Shown here: positions 7,396-17,275 of the stretch, one piece after another
Position numbering within the stretch: position 1 is the stretch's first letter
Layout of the letters: every line of letters starts with the position of its first letter
From: Humibacillus xanthopallidus
Lineage (GTDB): Bacteria > Actinomycetota > Actinomycetes > Actinomycetales > Dermatophilaceae
DNA length: 64,000 bases
Assembly (NCBI RefSeq): GCF_006717145.1
Contig: NZ_VFQF01000003.1
Coordinates: forward strand, 496,001 to 560,000
Reading direction: 5' to 3'
The notes under the pieces: generated by a model
What the model was told of the DNA's origin: nothing
The model's input: only the letters and a program-made list of their open reading frames with translations
Database searches by the model: none
Program-made: the position numbers and the translations under genes

Positions 7396-9377
7396 CGAGC
7401 TCGACCCAGCAGACCGTGACCGGCGAGACGGTCCGGCTCACCGTGGCCCAGGCCGTGGTGCGATTCCTCGCGAACCAGTGGAGCGAGCGCGACGGCGAGC
7501 GGCAGAAGCTCTTCGCCGGATGCTTCGGCATCTTCGGCCACGGCAACGTCGCCGGCATCGGCCAGGCGCTGCTGCAGAACGAGCTCGCCGACGGTGAGGA
7601 GCACCTTCCCTATGTGCTCGCCCGCAACGAGCAGGCGATGGTGCACACGTCCGTCGCCTACGCCCGACAGAAGGACCGCCTGCAGACGTGGGCCTGCACT
7701 GCCTCGGTCGGGCCCGGCTCGACGAACATGCTGACCGGCGCGGCCCTCGCGACGATCAACCGGATCCCCGTCCTGCTGCTGCCCTCCGGCACCTTCGCGA
7801 CCCGGGTCAGCTCCCCGGTCCTCCAGGAGCTCGAGGCGCCGTATGCCGCCGACGTGACGGTCAACGACGCCTTCCGCCCGCTCTCGCGCTTCTTCGACCG
7901 GGTGAGCCGACCCGAGCAGCTGCCCTCGGCGCTCATCTCGGCGATGCGGGTGCTCACCGACCCGGTGGAGACCGGTGCCGTGACCATCGCGCTGCCGCAG
8001 GACGTCCAGGCCGAGGCGCACGACTGGCCCGTCGAGCTCTTCGCGCCGCGCACGTGGCGGGTGGCCCGTCCGCTGCCGGAGGTTGTCGACATCGCCGACG
8101 CCGCAGCTGTGATCCGCTCTGCCAGGCGCCCGCTCGTCGTCGCAGGCGGTGGCGTGCACTACTCCGGCGCCGAGGAGGCGCTGCGGGCACTGTGCGAGCA
8201 GACCGGCATACCGGTGGGCGAGAGCCAGGCGGGCAAGGGGTCGCTGCCCCACGGGCACCCGCAGGAGATGGGCGCCATCGGTTCGACGGGCACGACGGCC
8301 GCCAACGCTCTCGCGGCCGAGGCCGACGTCGTCATCGGCGTCGGCACGCGCTGGAGCGACTTCACGACCGCCTCGCGAACCGCCTTCCAGGGCAACGGAG
8401 TCCGCTTCGTCAACATCAACATCGCCCGCTTCGACGCGGGCAAGCACTCGGGCCTCTCGGTGGTCTCGGACGCCCGTGAGGCACTGACCGCTCTCGCGTC
8501 CGCCCTCGAGGGGTATGCCGTCGACGACGCCTACCGCTCACGCCAGTACTCGCTGTGGTCGGAGTGGGACTCGGCCGTCGAGGCGGCCTACCACCCGGCC
8601 GCCGAGGTCACCGACCGGCTTGCCGAGGGCCTGCTCACGCAGGGCCAGGTGCTCGGCGCGGTCAACGAGCTCACCGACCCGCGTGACGTCGTGCTCTGCG
8701 CGGCGGGCTCCATGCCTGGCGACCTGCACAAGCTGTGGCGGGTGCGTGACCGCAAGGCCTACCACGTCGAGTACGGCTACTCCTGCATGGGCTACGAGGT
8801 GCCGGCGTCGCTCGGCATCCGCCTCGCCGACGAGTCGCGAGACGTCTTCGCGATGGTCGGCGACGGCGGCTACCTCATGATGCCGACGGAGCTCGTCACT
8901 GCGGTGCAGGAGCGCATCAAGGTCATCGTCGTGCTCGTGCAGAACCACGGCTTCCACTCGATCGGGTCGCTGTCGGAGTCGCTCGGCTCGCAGCGCTTCG
9001 GCACGAGCTACCGCTTCCGTGGCGAGGCGTCCGGGCGGCTCGACGGTGACGTCCTGCCGGTCGACCTGGCCGCCAACGCCCGCTCGCTCGGTGCGCACGT
9101 CATCGAGGTGCACTCGCTCGGCGAGCTGCACCAGGCGATCAAGAAGGCCAAGGCCGCTCCTGCCGACGGAGGTCCGATCGTCATCCACGTCGAGACCGAC
9201 CCGCTCGTCCACGCGCCCGACAGCGCCTCGTGGTGGGACGTGCCCGTGAGTGCGGTCTCCGAGCTCGACTCGACCCAGACGGCCTTCGGTGAGTACCTCG
9301 ACCACAAGGCGACGCAGCGCCCCTTCGTCACCCCCACCACCCCGGCCGCCCCGACGACTTCGGAGTCCGCATCATGA
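7392..9377 (+). CDS. iolD: 3D-(3,5/4)-trihydroxycyclohexane-1,2-dione hydrolase
   Basis: This 661-residue thiamine-diphosphate enzyme opens the ring of THcHDO to 5-deoxy-glucuronate. It has the three-domain acetolactate-synthase-like layout: an N-terminal PYR domain with the catalytic Glu in YVLARNEQAMV, a middle domain, and a C-terminal PP domain with the cofactor motif GDGGYLMM through VQNHGF. The length and the IolD-type segment IGSLSESLGSQRFGT support the family call over a general carboligase. The GTG start overlaps iolB, and the stop overlaps the next gene. Confidence 0.95.
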   Translation: MTSSTQQTVTGETVRLTVAQAVVRFLANQWSERDGERQKLFAGCFGIFGHGNVAGIGQALLQNELADGEEHLPYVLARNEQAMVHTSVAYARQKDRLQTWACTASVGPGSTNMLTGAALATINRIPVLLLPSGTFATRVSSPVLQELEAPYAADVTVNDAFRPLSRFFDRVSRPEQLPSALISAMRVLTDPVETGAVTIALPQDVQAEAHDWPVELFAPRTWRVARPLPEVVDIADAAAVIRSARRPLVVAGGGVHYSGAEEALRALCEQTGIPVGESQAGKGSLPHGHPQEMGAIGSTGTTAANALAAEADVVIGVGTRWSDFTTASRTAFQGNGVRFVNINIARFDAGKHSGLSVVSDAREALTALASALEGYAVDDAYRSRQYSLWSEWDSAVEAAYHPAAEVTDRLAEGLLTQGQVLGAVNELTDPRDVVLCAAGSMPGDLHKLWRVRDRKAYHVEYGYSCMGYEVPASLGIRLADESRDVFAMVGDGGYLMMPTELVTAVQERIKVIVVLVQNHGFHSIGSLSESLGSQRFGTSYRFRGEASGRLDGDVLPVDLAANARSLGAHVIEVHSLGELHQAIKKAKAAPADGGPIVIHVETDPLVHAPDSASWWDVPVSAVSELDSTQTAFGEYLDHKATQRPFVTPTTPAAPTTSESAS

Positions 9378-10255
9378 AGCTCGCCATCGACCCCTACATG
9401 TTCCGCGAGACGCCTCTGCTCGAGATGCCCGCGCTCGTCGCCGATCTCGGCTTCGAGTGGATCGAGCTGTCGCCCCGCGACGACTTCATCCCCTTCTTCA
9501 ACCACCCGCGCGTCGATGATGCAGGGGTGGCCGCCTTCAGGTCGGCGCTGGCGAGTGCGGGCGTCGGGGTGTCGTCGGTGCTGCCCCTCTTCAAGTGGTC
9601 CGGCCCCGACGAGGACGAGCGGCAGGCGGCCGTCCGCTACTGGAAGCGTGCCATCCAGATCGCCTCCGACCTCGGGGTCGACACGATGAACTCCGAGTTC
9701 AACGGCAACCCGCGCCAGGCCGCGGTGTGCGAGGGGATGTTCTGGCGGTCGATGGAGGAGCTGCTGCCGGTCTTCGAGCAGGAGGGCATCCGCCTCGTCC
9801 TCGAGCCACATCCCGATGACTGGGAGGAGGACGGCAAGCGAGCGGTCGACCTCATCCGGGGCATCAACTCGCCCAACGTCTCCTTCCTCTACTGCGCGCC
9901 GCACACGTTCCACCAGGGCAACGACTGCGACGGCATCATGGACAAGGCCGGCGACCTGCTGACGATGGTCCACGTGGCCGACGCCTACGACCACACGGCG
10001 TCGTCGGGCCTGCGCTACATCGTCAACCCGCCCGGGTCGCAGGTCACGGTGCACCAGCACCTCGACATCGGCCAGGGCGAGGTCGACTTCGACCAGTTTT
10101 TCGCGGGCCTCGAGCGCATCGGCTTCGACGGCATCGTCACCTCCTGCGTCTTCGCCTGGGAGGACCGCGCTCGCGAGTCGAGCACCTACATGCGCGACAC
10201 GATCCGCTCCTACCTCGACAAGTGGGACACCCCGCCCACGTTCGTCTCCCCCTGA
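9374..10255 (+). CDS. IolH-like TIM-barrel isomerase/epimerase
   Basis: This 293-residue AP-endonuclease-2/xylose-isomerase-like protein opens with MKLAIDPYMF and has the metal-ligand segments VLEPHPDDW and FLYCAPHTFH. It looks closer to IolH than to IolI or IolE; IolH proteins are regular members of iol operons but their reaction is not firmly settled. It overlaps iolD by four bases and is followed by a 52-base gap before iolA. A role in interconverting inososes is an inference from family and place. Confidence 0.82.
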   Translation: MKLAIDPYMFRETPLLEMPALVADLGFEWIELSPRDDFIPFFNHPRVDDAGVAAFRSALASAGVGVSSVLPLFKWSGPDEDERQAAVRYWKRAIQIASDLGVDTMNSEFNGNPRQAAVCEGMFWRSMEELLPVFEQEGIRLVLEPHPDDWEEDGKRAVDLIRGINSPNVSFLYCAPHTFHQGNDCDGIMDKAGDLLTMVHVADAYDHTASSGLRYIVNPPGSQVTVHQHLDIGQGEVDFDQFFAGLERIGFDGIVTSCVFAWEDRARESSTYMRDTIRSYLDKWDTPPTFVSP

Positions 10256-10256
10256 A

Positions 10257-10276
10257 GCCCGCCACGCGGCATACCC
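10257..10276 (+). repeat. 20-base exact repeat containing GGCATAC (copy 1)
   Basis: GCCCGCCACGCGGCATACCC begins one base after a stop codon here and occurs again, base for base, at 54357-54376, also directly after a stop codon. The two genes are unrelated, so this is an intergenic repeat and not shared coding sequence. It contains the heptamer GGCATAC that is frequent in this window. Confidence 0.6.
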
Positions 10277-10307
10277 CTGAACCAGCCTGCCAGCAAAGGA
10301 AACTCCC

Positions 10308-11807
10308 ATGAGCACGCCCACCCGCATCACCCACCTCATCGGCGGCCAGTCGTGGACCGGCACCGCCGAGCGCACCTCGCCCGTCTTCAACCCCGCGACG
10401 GGCGAGCAGACCGGGGTGCTCGACCTCGCGTCAGCCTCTCTCGTCGACGAGGTCGTCAAGGGCGCCGCCAGCGCCTGGGAGGAGTGGGCCGACGCCTCGC
10501 TCGCCAAGCGGACCGGGGTGCTCTTCGCCTTCCGCGAGCTGCTCAACGAGCGCAAGCACGACATCGCCGCCCTCATCACTGCCGAGCACGGCAAGGTGCT
10601 CTCGGACGCGCTCGGTGAGGTCACCCGGGGCCTCGAGGTCGCCGAGTTCGCCTGTGGCATCCCGACGCTCATGCGTGGCGGCTTCTCCGAGAACGCCTCG
10701 ACGAACGTCGACGTCTACTCGATCCGGCAGCCGCTCGGAGTCGTCGCCGTGATCTCGCCCTTCAACTTCCCGGCGATGGTGCCGATGTGGTTCATCCCCG
10801 TCGCCATCGCGACCGGCAACGCCGTCGTGCTCAAGCCGTCGGAGAAGGACCCGTCTGCGGCTCTCGCGATCGCGGCGCTCTGGAAGGAGGCCGGCCTGCC
10901 CGACGGCGTCATGCAGGTCGTCAACGGCGACAAGGAGGCGGTCGACGCCCTCCTCACGCACCCCGACGTCAAGTCGGTGTCGTTCGTGGGGTCCACCCCC
11001 ATCGCGAAGTACGTCTACGAGACGGGCACGGCCCACGGCAAGCGGGTCCAGGCCCTCGGCGGCGCGAAGAACCACATGCTCGTGCTGCCCGACGCCGACC
11101 TCGACCTCGCGGCAGACGCCGCCGTCAACGCTGGCTTCGGCTCGGCGGGCGAGCGCTGCATGGCGATCTCGGCGTTGGTCGCGGTGGAGCCCATCGCCGA
11201 CGAGCTCATCTCGAAGATCAAGGACCGCATGGGCAAGCTCGTCACGGGCGACGGCACGCGCGGCTGCGACATGGGCCCGCTCGTGACGTCGCAGCACCGC
11301 GACAAGGTGACGTCCTACCTCGACGCGGGGGTGTCCGAGGGTGCGACGCTCGTCGTCGACGGACGTCGTGACGACTACGACTCCGACGGCGAGGGCTACT
11401 TCCTCGCGCCGACGCTCTTCGACAACGTCAAGCCGGGAATGTCGCTCTATGACGACGAGATCTTCGGGCCGGTCCTTTCGGTCGTGCGCGTGCACTCCTA
11501 CGACGAGGGGCTGGAGCTCATCAACAGCAACCCCTACGGCAACGGCACGGCCATCTTCACCAACGACGGTGGGGCGGCCCGCAAGTTCCAGCGCAACGTC
11601 GAGGTCGGCATGGTCGGCGTCAACGTGCCGATCCCCGTGCCGGTGTCGTACTACTCCTTTGGTGGGTGGAAGAACTCGCTCTTCGGCGACACGCACGCCC
11701 ACGGCATGGAGGGCGTCCACTTCTTCACCCGCGGCAAGGTCGTCACGTCGCGCTGGCTCGACCCGAGCCACGGCGGCCTCAACCTCGGCTTCCCGCAGAA
11801 CGACTGA
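10308..11807 (+). CDS. iolA: Methylmalonate-semialdehyde dehydrogenase, CoA-acylating
   Basis: This 499-residue aldehyde dehydrogenase oxidises malonate semialdehyde (or methylmalonate semialdehyde) to acetyl-CoA (propionyl-CoA) and CO2, the last step of inositol breakdown. The catalytic cysteine is Cys284 in GERCMAIS. The usual ALDH glutamate is replaced by GGAKNHM, as in true MMSDH enzymes, and EIFGPVLSV is near the end. AAAGGAA lies seven bases before the ATG. It could also serve valine degradation, but its place argues for inositol. Confidence 0.94.
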   Translation: MSTPTRITHLIGGQSWTGTAERTSPVFNPATGEQTGVLDLASASLVDEVVKGAASAWEEWADASLAKRTGVLFAFRELLNERKHDIAALITAEHGKVLSDALGEVTRGLEVAEFACGIPTLMRGGFSENASTNVDVYSIRQPLGVVAVISPFNFPAMVPMWFIPVAIATGNAVVLKPSEKDPSAALAIAALWKEAGLPDGVMQVVNGDKEAVDALLTHPDVKSVSFVGSTPIAKYVYETGTAHGKRVQALGGAKNHMLVLPDADLDLAADAAVNAGFGSAGERCMAISALVAVEPIADELISKIKDRMGKLVTGDGTRGCDMGPLVTSQHRDKVTSYLDAGVSEGATLVVDGRRDDYDSDGEGYFLAPTLFDNVKPGMSLYDDEIFGPVLSVVRVHSYDEGLELINSNPYGNGTAIFTNDGGAARKFQRNVEVGMVGVNVPIPVPVSYYSFGGWKNSLFGDTHAHGMEGVHFFTRGKVVTSRWLDPSHGGLNLGFPQND

Positions 11808-11865
11808 CCCTTCACCTGTGTCTGAAAAACCCCTGACTGCAACACCTTTCGAGAGGAACCGAACG

Positions 11866-12798
11866 ATGGCCGAGTCCAAGGCCCGCAACACCGACGCCCG
11901 CTACAGCAAGCTGACGATCGGGGTGTGTCCTGACCAGTGGGGCGTCTGGTTCCCCGAGGACGACAAGCAGATCCGCTGGGAGACCGCGCTCGACGAGATG
12001 GCCGAGGCCGGCTTCTCGGTCATGGAGACCGGCCCCTTCGGCTACTTCCCCAAGGACCCCAAGCGGCTCCAGGAGGAGATGGACAAGCGCGGGTTCCGCG
12101 TCGTCGCCGGCACCGGGTGGGGCATCCTGCACAAGCCGGAGGCCTGGGCCGACACGGAGAAGACCTTCCGCGAGATCGCCGAGACGCACGCCGCCGTCGG
12201 GGCCGAGTACATCGTCCACCTGCCCCCGATGTTCCGCGACGAGAAGACGTGGGAGTACACCGACGACCGCGTGCTCTCGACGGAGGCCTGGAACGCCTAC
12301 ATCTCGAACGCAGACCGCCTCGGGCGCATCATGAAGGAGGACTACGGCCTGAGGATGGTGCTGCACCCGCACGGTGACAGCCACATCGAGACGCCCGAGG
12401 ACATCGACCGCGTCTTCCAGGCGACCGACCCCGACTACGTCGGCTTCTGCCTCGACACGGGTCACATCGTCTACGGCGGTGGGGACCCGATGGAGCTGTG
12501 CCGCAAGTACCCCGAGCGCATCTCCTACGTCCACATCAAGGCCATGGACGAGGGCCTCGTCAAGCAGGCCCACGACGAGGACTGGCCCTTCGGTCTGGCC
12601 GTCGCGAAGGGCTGCTCGGTCGCACCGCCCGCCGGCGCCCCCGACATGCCGTCGTTCATCGAGGCTCTCGCCGACCTCGACAAGGAGCTCTACGTCGTGT
12701 GCGAGCAGGACATGTATCCCTGCGACCCGTCCTACCCGCTGCCCAACGCCATCCAGACCCGCGAGTACCTCGCCTCGGTCGGCCTCGGCCGGCTCTGA
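11866..12798 (+). CDS. iolE: IolE-like TIM-barrel protein (probable inosose dehydratase)
   Basis: This 310-residue xylose-isomerase-like TIM barrel has the opening [22 protein letters not shown] with His ligands, [12 protein letters not shown], and YVCEQD-type C-terminal ligands (VVCEQDMY). IolE removes water from scyllo-inosose to give THcHDO, and no other IolE candidate is in the operon. The frame stays open far upstream, inside iolA. I chose the ATG at 11866 because GAGAGGA lies just before it and the conserved part starts soon after. The assignment to inosose dehydratase rests on fold and place, so the isomerase alternative stays open. Confidence 0.75.
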   Translation: MAESKARNTDARYSKLTIGVCPDQWGVWFPEDDKQIRWETALDEMAEAGFSVMETGPFGYFPKDPKRLQEEMDKRGFRVVAGTGWGILHKPEAWADTEKTFREIAETHAAVGAEYIVHLPPMFRDEKTWEYTDDRVLSTEAWNAYISNADRLGRIMKEDYGLRMVLHPHGDSHIETPEDIDRVFQATDPDYVGFCLDTGHIVYGGGDPMELCRKYPERISYVHIKAMDEGLVKQAHDEDWPFGLAVAKGCSVAPPAGAPDMPSFIEALADLDKELYVVCEQDMYPCDPSYPLPNAIQTREYLASVGLGRL

Positions 12799-12841
12799 GC
12801 ATGCTCATCCTGAGCATCCTGATCACGAAGGAGTGACACCA

Positions 12842-13846
12842 ATGACCGTGCGCATCGGCATGATCGGCCCCGGCGGCATGGGGCAGGCCCACATCGACCG
12901 CATCCACACCGTCATCGCCGGCGGCCGCGTCGTCGCCGTCGCCGACGTCGACGAGGTGCGCGCCAAGGAGGTCGCATCGCGCATCGGCGGCACGGCCTAC
13001 GCCGACTCGGCGAGCCTCATCGCGGCCGACGAGGTCGACGCGGTGATGATCTGCAGCTACGGCCCGGCCCACGAGGTCGACGTCCTGGCGGCGATCGCGG
13101 CGGGCAAGCCGGTCTTCTGCGAGAAGCCGCTGACGCCGACGGCTGCGGCCGCGCTGCGCATCATGGAGGCGGAGCAGGCCGGTGGGCGACGCCTGGTGAC
13201 AGTCGGATTCATGCGGCGCTTCGACCGCAGCTATCGCGAGATGAAGTCGCTGCTCGACTCGGGCGAGCTCGGCGAGACGCTCATGGTGCACTGTGCGCAC
13301 CGCAACCCGACGGTGCCCGAGATGTACACGTGGGACATGGCGATCAACGACACGGCCATCCACGAGGTCGACACGATGCGCTGGCTGCTGGGGGAAGAGT
13401 TCGTGTCGGCGCGCGTCGACAAGCCGAAGAAGACCTCGCTGCGCTTCGAGCACCTCCAGGACCCACTCGTGCTCATCCTCGAGACCGAGTCGGGCGTCCG
13501 GGTCGACGACGAGATCTTCGTCAACTGCCAGTTCGGCTACGACATCCGCTGCGAGGCGGTGGCCGAGAAGGGCACGGTGAGCCTCGCCGACCAGAACGCC
13601 GTCGAGGTCCGCGACGGCTCGGGCCACCGCAACTCCATCGCCCGCGACCACAACGACCGCTTCTGGGGCGCCTTCGTCACCGAGGTGCAGGAGTGGATCA
13701 ACGGGGTCGCCGCCGGCGAGCACTCCGGTTCGACGTCGTGGGACGGGTATGCCGCCGCGTGCGTGTGTGACGCCGGGGTCAAGGCGCTCACGGACGACGG
13801 TGTCGTCAAGGTCGAGATGATCGAGAAGCCGGCCTTCTACGCCTGA
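12842..13846 (+). CDS. iolG: Inositol 2-dehydrogenase (second Gfo/Idh/MocA enzyme of operon)
   Basis: This 334-residue dehydrogenase has GPGGMGQAH at residues 9-17, CEKPLTP with the catalytic Lys, and the IolG-like active-site stretch [14 protein letters not shown] with Asp and His. GAAGGAG lies upstream of the ATG. It ends the operon ahead of a strong terminator. Compared with the first-gene dehydrogenase, the shape of this one ([19 protein letters not shown]) looks closer to actinobacterial myo-inositol dehydrogenases. The two probably use different inositol isomers. Confidence 0.88.
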   Translation: MTVRIGMIGPGGMGQAHIDRIHTVIAGGRVVAVADVDEVRAKEVASRIGGTAYADSASLIAADEVDAVMICSYGPAHEVDVLAAIAAGKPVFCEKPLTPTAAAALRIMEAEQAGGRRLVTVGFMRRFDRSYREMKSLLDSGELGETLMVHCAHRNPTVPEMYTWDMAINDTAIHEVDTMRWLLGEEFVSARVDKPKKTSLRFEHLQDPLVLILETESGVRVDDEIFVNCQFGYDIRCEAVAEKGTVSLADQNAVEVRDGSGHRNSIARDHNDRFWGAFVTEVQEWINGVAAGEHSGSTSWDGYAAACVCDAGVKALTDDGVVKVEMIEKPAFYA

Positions 13847-13851
13847 CGCAT

Positions 13852-13906
13852 CGACACGAAGCGAGCCGGTCAGCCTCCGTGGGGTTGACCGGCTCGCTTC
13901 GTGTCG
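13852..13906 (+). terminator. Long perfect hairpin at end of iol operon
   Basis: Twenty-one bases (starting CGACACGAAGCGAGCC) are repeated exactly in inverted form at 13886-13906 with a 13-base loop. It lies between the stop of the rightward iol operon and the stop of a leftward gene, so it can act as terminator for both. No T-run follows, as is common in actinobacteria. Confidence 0.85.
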
Positions 13907-13935
13907 CTCGCCCCTGAGGAGGCGGGCGGACGTGG

Positions 13936-14379
13936 TCAGTCGGCGATCTTGAGCGCCTTGACCTCGTCGCGAGCAGCCACGATCGCGGCGTGCTGACGGG
14001 TCACGACCTCGCGGAAGCCCGCGCTGAGGTCCTTCTCGAGGCCCTTCTCGTACTCCGACACGGCGTGGTCCTCACCCGTGACGGCGGCGCCGAGGACGCT
14101 GCCGGCGTCGTCACCGGTCAGGGCGTCCTTGAGCGAGATCCACCCGCGGTGCAGGGTCGCGGCAACCGAGCCGCTCTCGTCGACGTCGTCGCCGTAGGCG
14201 TGGCCGAGCTCGACGATCTCGCGGCGGAAGCCGGCGCGCTGCTCCGACAGGCGCTGCAGCGTCGTCGCCCACTCGGCGCGGTCGCTGTCACGCAGCTTCT
14301 CGGCCGCGGAGGCGAAGCCACGCTCGCCGTCCTTCAGGGTCTCCACGAGGTCCTTGGCGACCTTCTCGTCATCCGACAT
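13936..14379 (-). CDS. Four-helix-bundle PA2169-like (DUF2383) protein
   Basis: This 147-residue protein is almost all helical, with the start MSDDEKVAKDLVETLKDGERGF typical of the PA2169/DUF2383 family. Candidate ferritin-like carboxylate/His positions are visible (GEDHAVSEYEKGLE, RQHAAIV), but whether metal is bound is unknown. AAGGAG lies nine bases before the ATG. It is convergent with the iol operon. In other bacteria such proteins accompany stress genes; no role is proven. Confidence 0.8.
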   Translation of the reverse strand: MSDDEKVAKDLVETLKDGERGFASAAEKLRDSDRAEWATTLQRLSEQRAGFRREIVELGHAYGDDVDESGSVAATLHRGWISLKDALTGDDAGSVLGAAVTGEDHAVSEYEKGLEKDLSAGFREVVTRQHAAIVAARDEVKALKIAD

Positions 14380-14481
14380 GTGCGCTCCTTCGATCGGTGT
14401 GGTGGACCTCCGAGTCCTACCCGACGACGCAGCCGCTCAACCGTCACCGAGAGATGTCGCCACTCCTGCGTGCCTGAGGAG

Positions 14482-14709
14482 TCACTCGCCGAGGCCGCCC
14501 ACCACCATCCCGAACACGAGCCAGTTGAACGCGAGCAGCAGCACGGCGATGACGAGGCCGCTCAGCAGGAGCAGGACCATCGTCAGCGCTAGCACGCCGA
14601 GCACCGACCTGCCGGCGAGTTCGAGGCGCTCCCGCCGGCCCATCGGGCCACCGGTCATCGGCTCACCGAGGTCCGTTCCGCGCTCCTGCACCTGCGTGTG
14701 ACGCCTCAT
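14482..14709 (-). CDS. Small membrane protein, unknown function
   Basis: This 75-residue protein has a polar N-terminal third followed by a continuous hydrophobic stretch long enough for one hairpin of two helices, ending in VVGGLGE. I chose the ATG at 14707-14709 because GGGAGG lies six bases upstream; the frame is open further upstream without a good site. It is not a recognised family. Confidence 0.6.
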   Translation of the reverse strand: MRRHTQVQERGTDLGEPMTGGPMGRRERLELAGRSVLGVLALTMVLLLLSGLVIAVLLLAFNWLVFGMVVGGLGE

Positions 14710-14912
14710 GGCACCTCCCAGCACCCGTCCCTGCGGCCCGTCGAGCCTCCGCCTCACTGAGAGTGTCGGACCTGCGCAGTCGCACGCAGAAGGGGAGAAG
14801 GTCCCGGTTCGGGGAGCCGGACGAGCGCTGTCCGGGACCTTGGGCCCTGCCACCGACTTCGCCGCGTGCGCCACGGTGAAGGAGAGCACACGACCGAAGG
14901 AGAGTCCCTCCC

Positions 14913-15302
14913 ATGAGCACAGAGGTGCGTCCCACCCAGCCGGGTCAGCAGCTGCGGTCGGCCTGGGTGGCCGTAGCGCTCTCGCCGGTCGGGTTCATCG
15001 CCAGCCTCCTCGTCATGCTGGCCGTGAGCACCGTGCTCGGTCTGCCGATCCTCACGGCCGGCGATGACGTCATCATGGGCGGCACGCGTGAGCCCACCCT
15101 GCTCGGCACGCTGCTCGTCATCGGAGCCGGGGCGGCGACGGCACTCGCCCTGCCGGTCTACGCTCTCGTGCAGTCCCTCCGCGCCCGCAGAGCCGGGCAC
15201 CCGAACACGACAGCAGCGGCGGTTGCCGCCGGCGCCCTGATCGTCCTCGTCGTCGTGCTCCCGCCGCTGTGGCAGGTGATGATGAGCGCAGGGACCGCCT
15301 GA
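14913..15302 (+). CDS. Membrane protein with three or four helices, unknown function
   Basis: This 129-residue protein has a short polar start, then helices at about residues 18-43, 60-85 and 100-122, and an Arg-rich loop (SLRARRAGH) before the last helix. AGGAGAG lies ahead of the ATG. It ends 25 bases from the stop of the convergent neighbour. It shows no signature that points to a function. Confidence 0.7.
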   Translation: MSTEVRPTQPGQQLRSAWVAVALSPVGFIASLLVMLAVSTVLGLPILTAGDDVIMGGTREPTLLGTLLVIGAGAATALALPVYALVQSLRARRAGHPNTTAAAVAAGALIVLVVVLPPLWQVMMSAGTA

Positions 15303-15327
15303 CCGCCTCGCTGGGGTGGGAGGCGCC

Positions 15328-15975
15328 TCAGACTGCCGTGGGGCGCTCGGCGTACCAGGCCTCGTTGATGCTGCGACGCATGGCGAGGCGCTGCCGGGTC
15401 TGGGAGAAGATGCCGACGAGGGCGAGGAAGACGAGCAACGCGTACCAGAACCACCCGGAGTGGATCGCAGTGTTGAAGCTGCTGCGCGTCAGGGTGGCGG
15501 AGTCGAGTGTGCCGAAGACGAGCATGAGCCCGCCGACGACGCTGACGGCTCCGGCGATGGCACTGACGACGGCGAGCACGATCATCGGCATGTTGCCGAA
15601 GGCGGCCACGAGGCCGAGCACTGCTCCGACGGCGAGCCCGACGAGCACGCCGACCCAGTTCCAGTCGATCCCGATCGCGGAGATGAAGCCGGCGCCGATC
15701 GCGAAGCCGAAGGCGGCCATTGCGAGGATCACCGCCACCGCGTAGTAGAGGTAGGCGAAGATCGCGAAGATGATCGCGAAGATGAACCCGGTCACCCAGC
15801 CGAGCACCGTCCCGAGGAAGCGCTCGTTGGCCAGCTCGGCGAAAAGCCCTGCACCGAAGGCGAATCCGGCGAAGAAGCCCCAGATCGGCAGGATGAGGCG
15901 AAGCACGAACTGCCCGGCGAAGAGCATGACGCCCCCGGCGAGGATTGCGAAGATACCCAGGACGATGTCAGCCAT
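15328..15975 (-). CDS. TMEM198/DUF4203-like membrane protein
   Basis: This 215-residue protein has about seven closely packed hydrophobic helices rich in Gly, Ala and Phe (IWGFFAGFAFGAG, FAIIFAIFAYLYYAV, VGVLVGLAVGAVLG), the look of the DUF4203/TMEM198 family. The tail is charged (RQRLAMRRSINEAWYAERP). A TACATT box at 15982-15987 lies six bases before the ATG, so the message is probably leaderless. Its function is unknown. Confidence 0.75.
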   Translation of the reverse strand: MADIVLGIFAILAGGVMLFAGQFVLRLILPIWGFFAGFAFGAGLFAELANERFLGTVLGWVTGFIFAIIFAIFAYLYYAVAVILAMAAFGFAIGAGFISAIGIDWNWVGVLVGLAVGAVLGLVAAFGNMPMIVLAVVSAIAGAVSVVGGLMLVFGTLDSATLTRSSFNTAIHSGWFWYALLVFLALVGIFSQTRQRLAMRRSINEAWYAERPTAV

Positions 15976-16117
15976 GACTGCAATGTAGGGCTCGCCCGCC
16001 CGGAAGTCGCAGGAAACACGAAGGATTCGTCCCAAGGCCACACCGCCGAGGTATGCCGTCCGGTCGCCGTGGGTGCCCACGGGCCCGTTCGTCGGTGCCG
16101 GCTGCGAGCATGAAGGG

Positions 16118-17227
16118 ATGACGACGGCGGTCGAGGCAACGGTCACGTGGGCGCAGGCGCTGGCCTGGCGGGTGGAGCGCCATCTTCTCGACCCGCTCGG
16201 GCCCGCATCGGCCGCGGACGTCGTGCAGAGGCTTGGCGCCGTGCTCTCCATGGACGAGTCGCTCGCGGATCTCGCGGTGAGCACCCGCAGCACAACGTGC
16301 CGCCCCGGCGACCTCGCGCAGGCGCTGGTGGACGGCACGGTCATCAAGGCGTTCGCGTTTCGCGGGTCCATGCACTACCTGTCGCCGGTCGACGGCGGCA
16401 TCTACCTCGCACTGCGTGCGGCCGGGCGGCAGTGGGAGCTGCCGAGCTGGGTGGAGTACTACCGGCTGACGCCGAAGGCCTGGCCCGACTTCCGGGCGGC
16501 GGTGCGTGACGCGCTCAGCGACGGACCCCTGACGGTCGCGGAGCTCGGTGACGTGCTGACCGGGCAGCACGCATACCGCCACCTCAGGGGTGTCTTCGAC
16601 GAGGGCGCCGGCACGCTCATCAAGCCGCTGACGTGGCAGGGCGACATGAGCTTCGGCCCGCCGCGCGACGGTCAGCACACGTTCCAGCGGCTCGACACCA
16701 ACCCGCGATGGCAGGGCATCCCGGATCTCGAGGACGCCGGACCGCGCGCCGTCACGGCCTACCTGCGGGCGTACGGACCGGCGACGGTCGAGCACCTGCA
16801 CCACTGGCTCGGCGACGGCCTCAGCGCCGGGCGGAGACGCCTCGACCGCTGGATCGCGGGGCTCGGGGACCGGATGGTCGCGTTCGACGTGGAGGGCACG
16901 ACGGCATACGTGATGGACGACGACGCGGACTCGCTGGCGGCCGCGGAGCCCACGGACATGGTGCGCCTCCTCCCGGGGCACGACCAGTGGGTGATGGGGC
17001 CGGGCACCAAGGACGTCCACGTCACTCCACCGCCGTTGCGCGACGCCATGACCCGCAAGGCCAACCCGGTGCTCGCCGGTGGTGTCGTCTGCGGGTCGTG
17101 GACGCGCAGGGGTGACGAGCTCACGGTCAGCTGGCACGACCGCCGGGTCAAGCCGGCCGAGGCGCTCCGGCGGGAGGCCGCGCGGATCGGCGGCATCCTC
17201 GGCAGGGACCTCCACGTCAGCCCGTGA
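16118..17227 (+). CDS. Winged-helix DNA-binding protein of AlkZ/HTH_42 family, catalytic motif lost
   Basis: This 369-residue protein matches the HTH_42 family in layout: an N-terminal VVQRLGAVLSMDES segment, FRGSMHYLSPVD, the tandem winged helices in the middle (GPATVEHLHHWLG), and the C-terminal LLPGHDQWVMGPG and RRGDELTVSWHD-like end. In AlkZ glycosylases the first segment carries a catalytic QxQ; here the same positions are Leu43 and Met45. I therefore expect DNA binding without that base-excision chemistry. The start at 16118 is chosen because the family's first helix begins there. Confidence 0.78.
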   Translation: MTTAVEATVTWAQALAWRVERHLLDPLGPASAADVVQRLGAVLSMDESLADLAVSTRSTTCRPGDLAQALVDGTVIKAFAFRGSMHYLSPVDGGIYLALRAAGRQWELPSWVEYYRLTPKAWPDFRAAVRDALSDGPLTVAELGDVLTGQHAYRHLRGVFDEGAGTLIKPLTWQGDMSFGPPRDGQHTFQRLDTNPRWQGIPDLEDAGPRAVTAYLRAYGPATVEHLHHWLGDGLSAGRRRLDRWIAGLGDRMVAFDVEGTTAYVMDDDADSLAAAEPTDMVRLLPGHDQWVMGPGTKDVHVTPPPLRDAMTRKANPVLAGGVVCGSWTRRGDELTVSWHDRRVKPAEALRREAARIGGILGRDLHVSP

Positions 17228-17275
17228 CGAGGTGGGGGTTGCCCAGCCCGGGTCGTGTGGCACAAGGTGGTCGGT

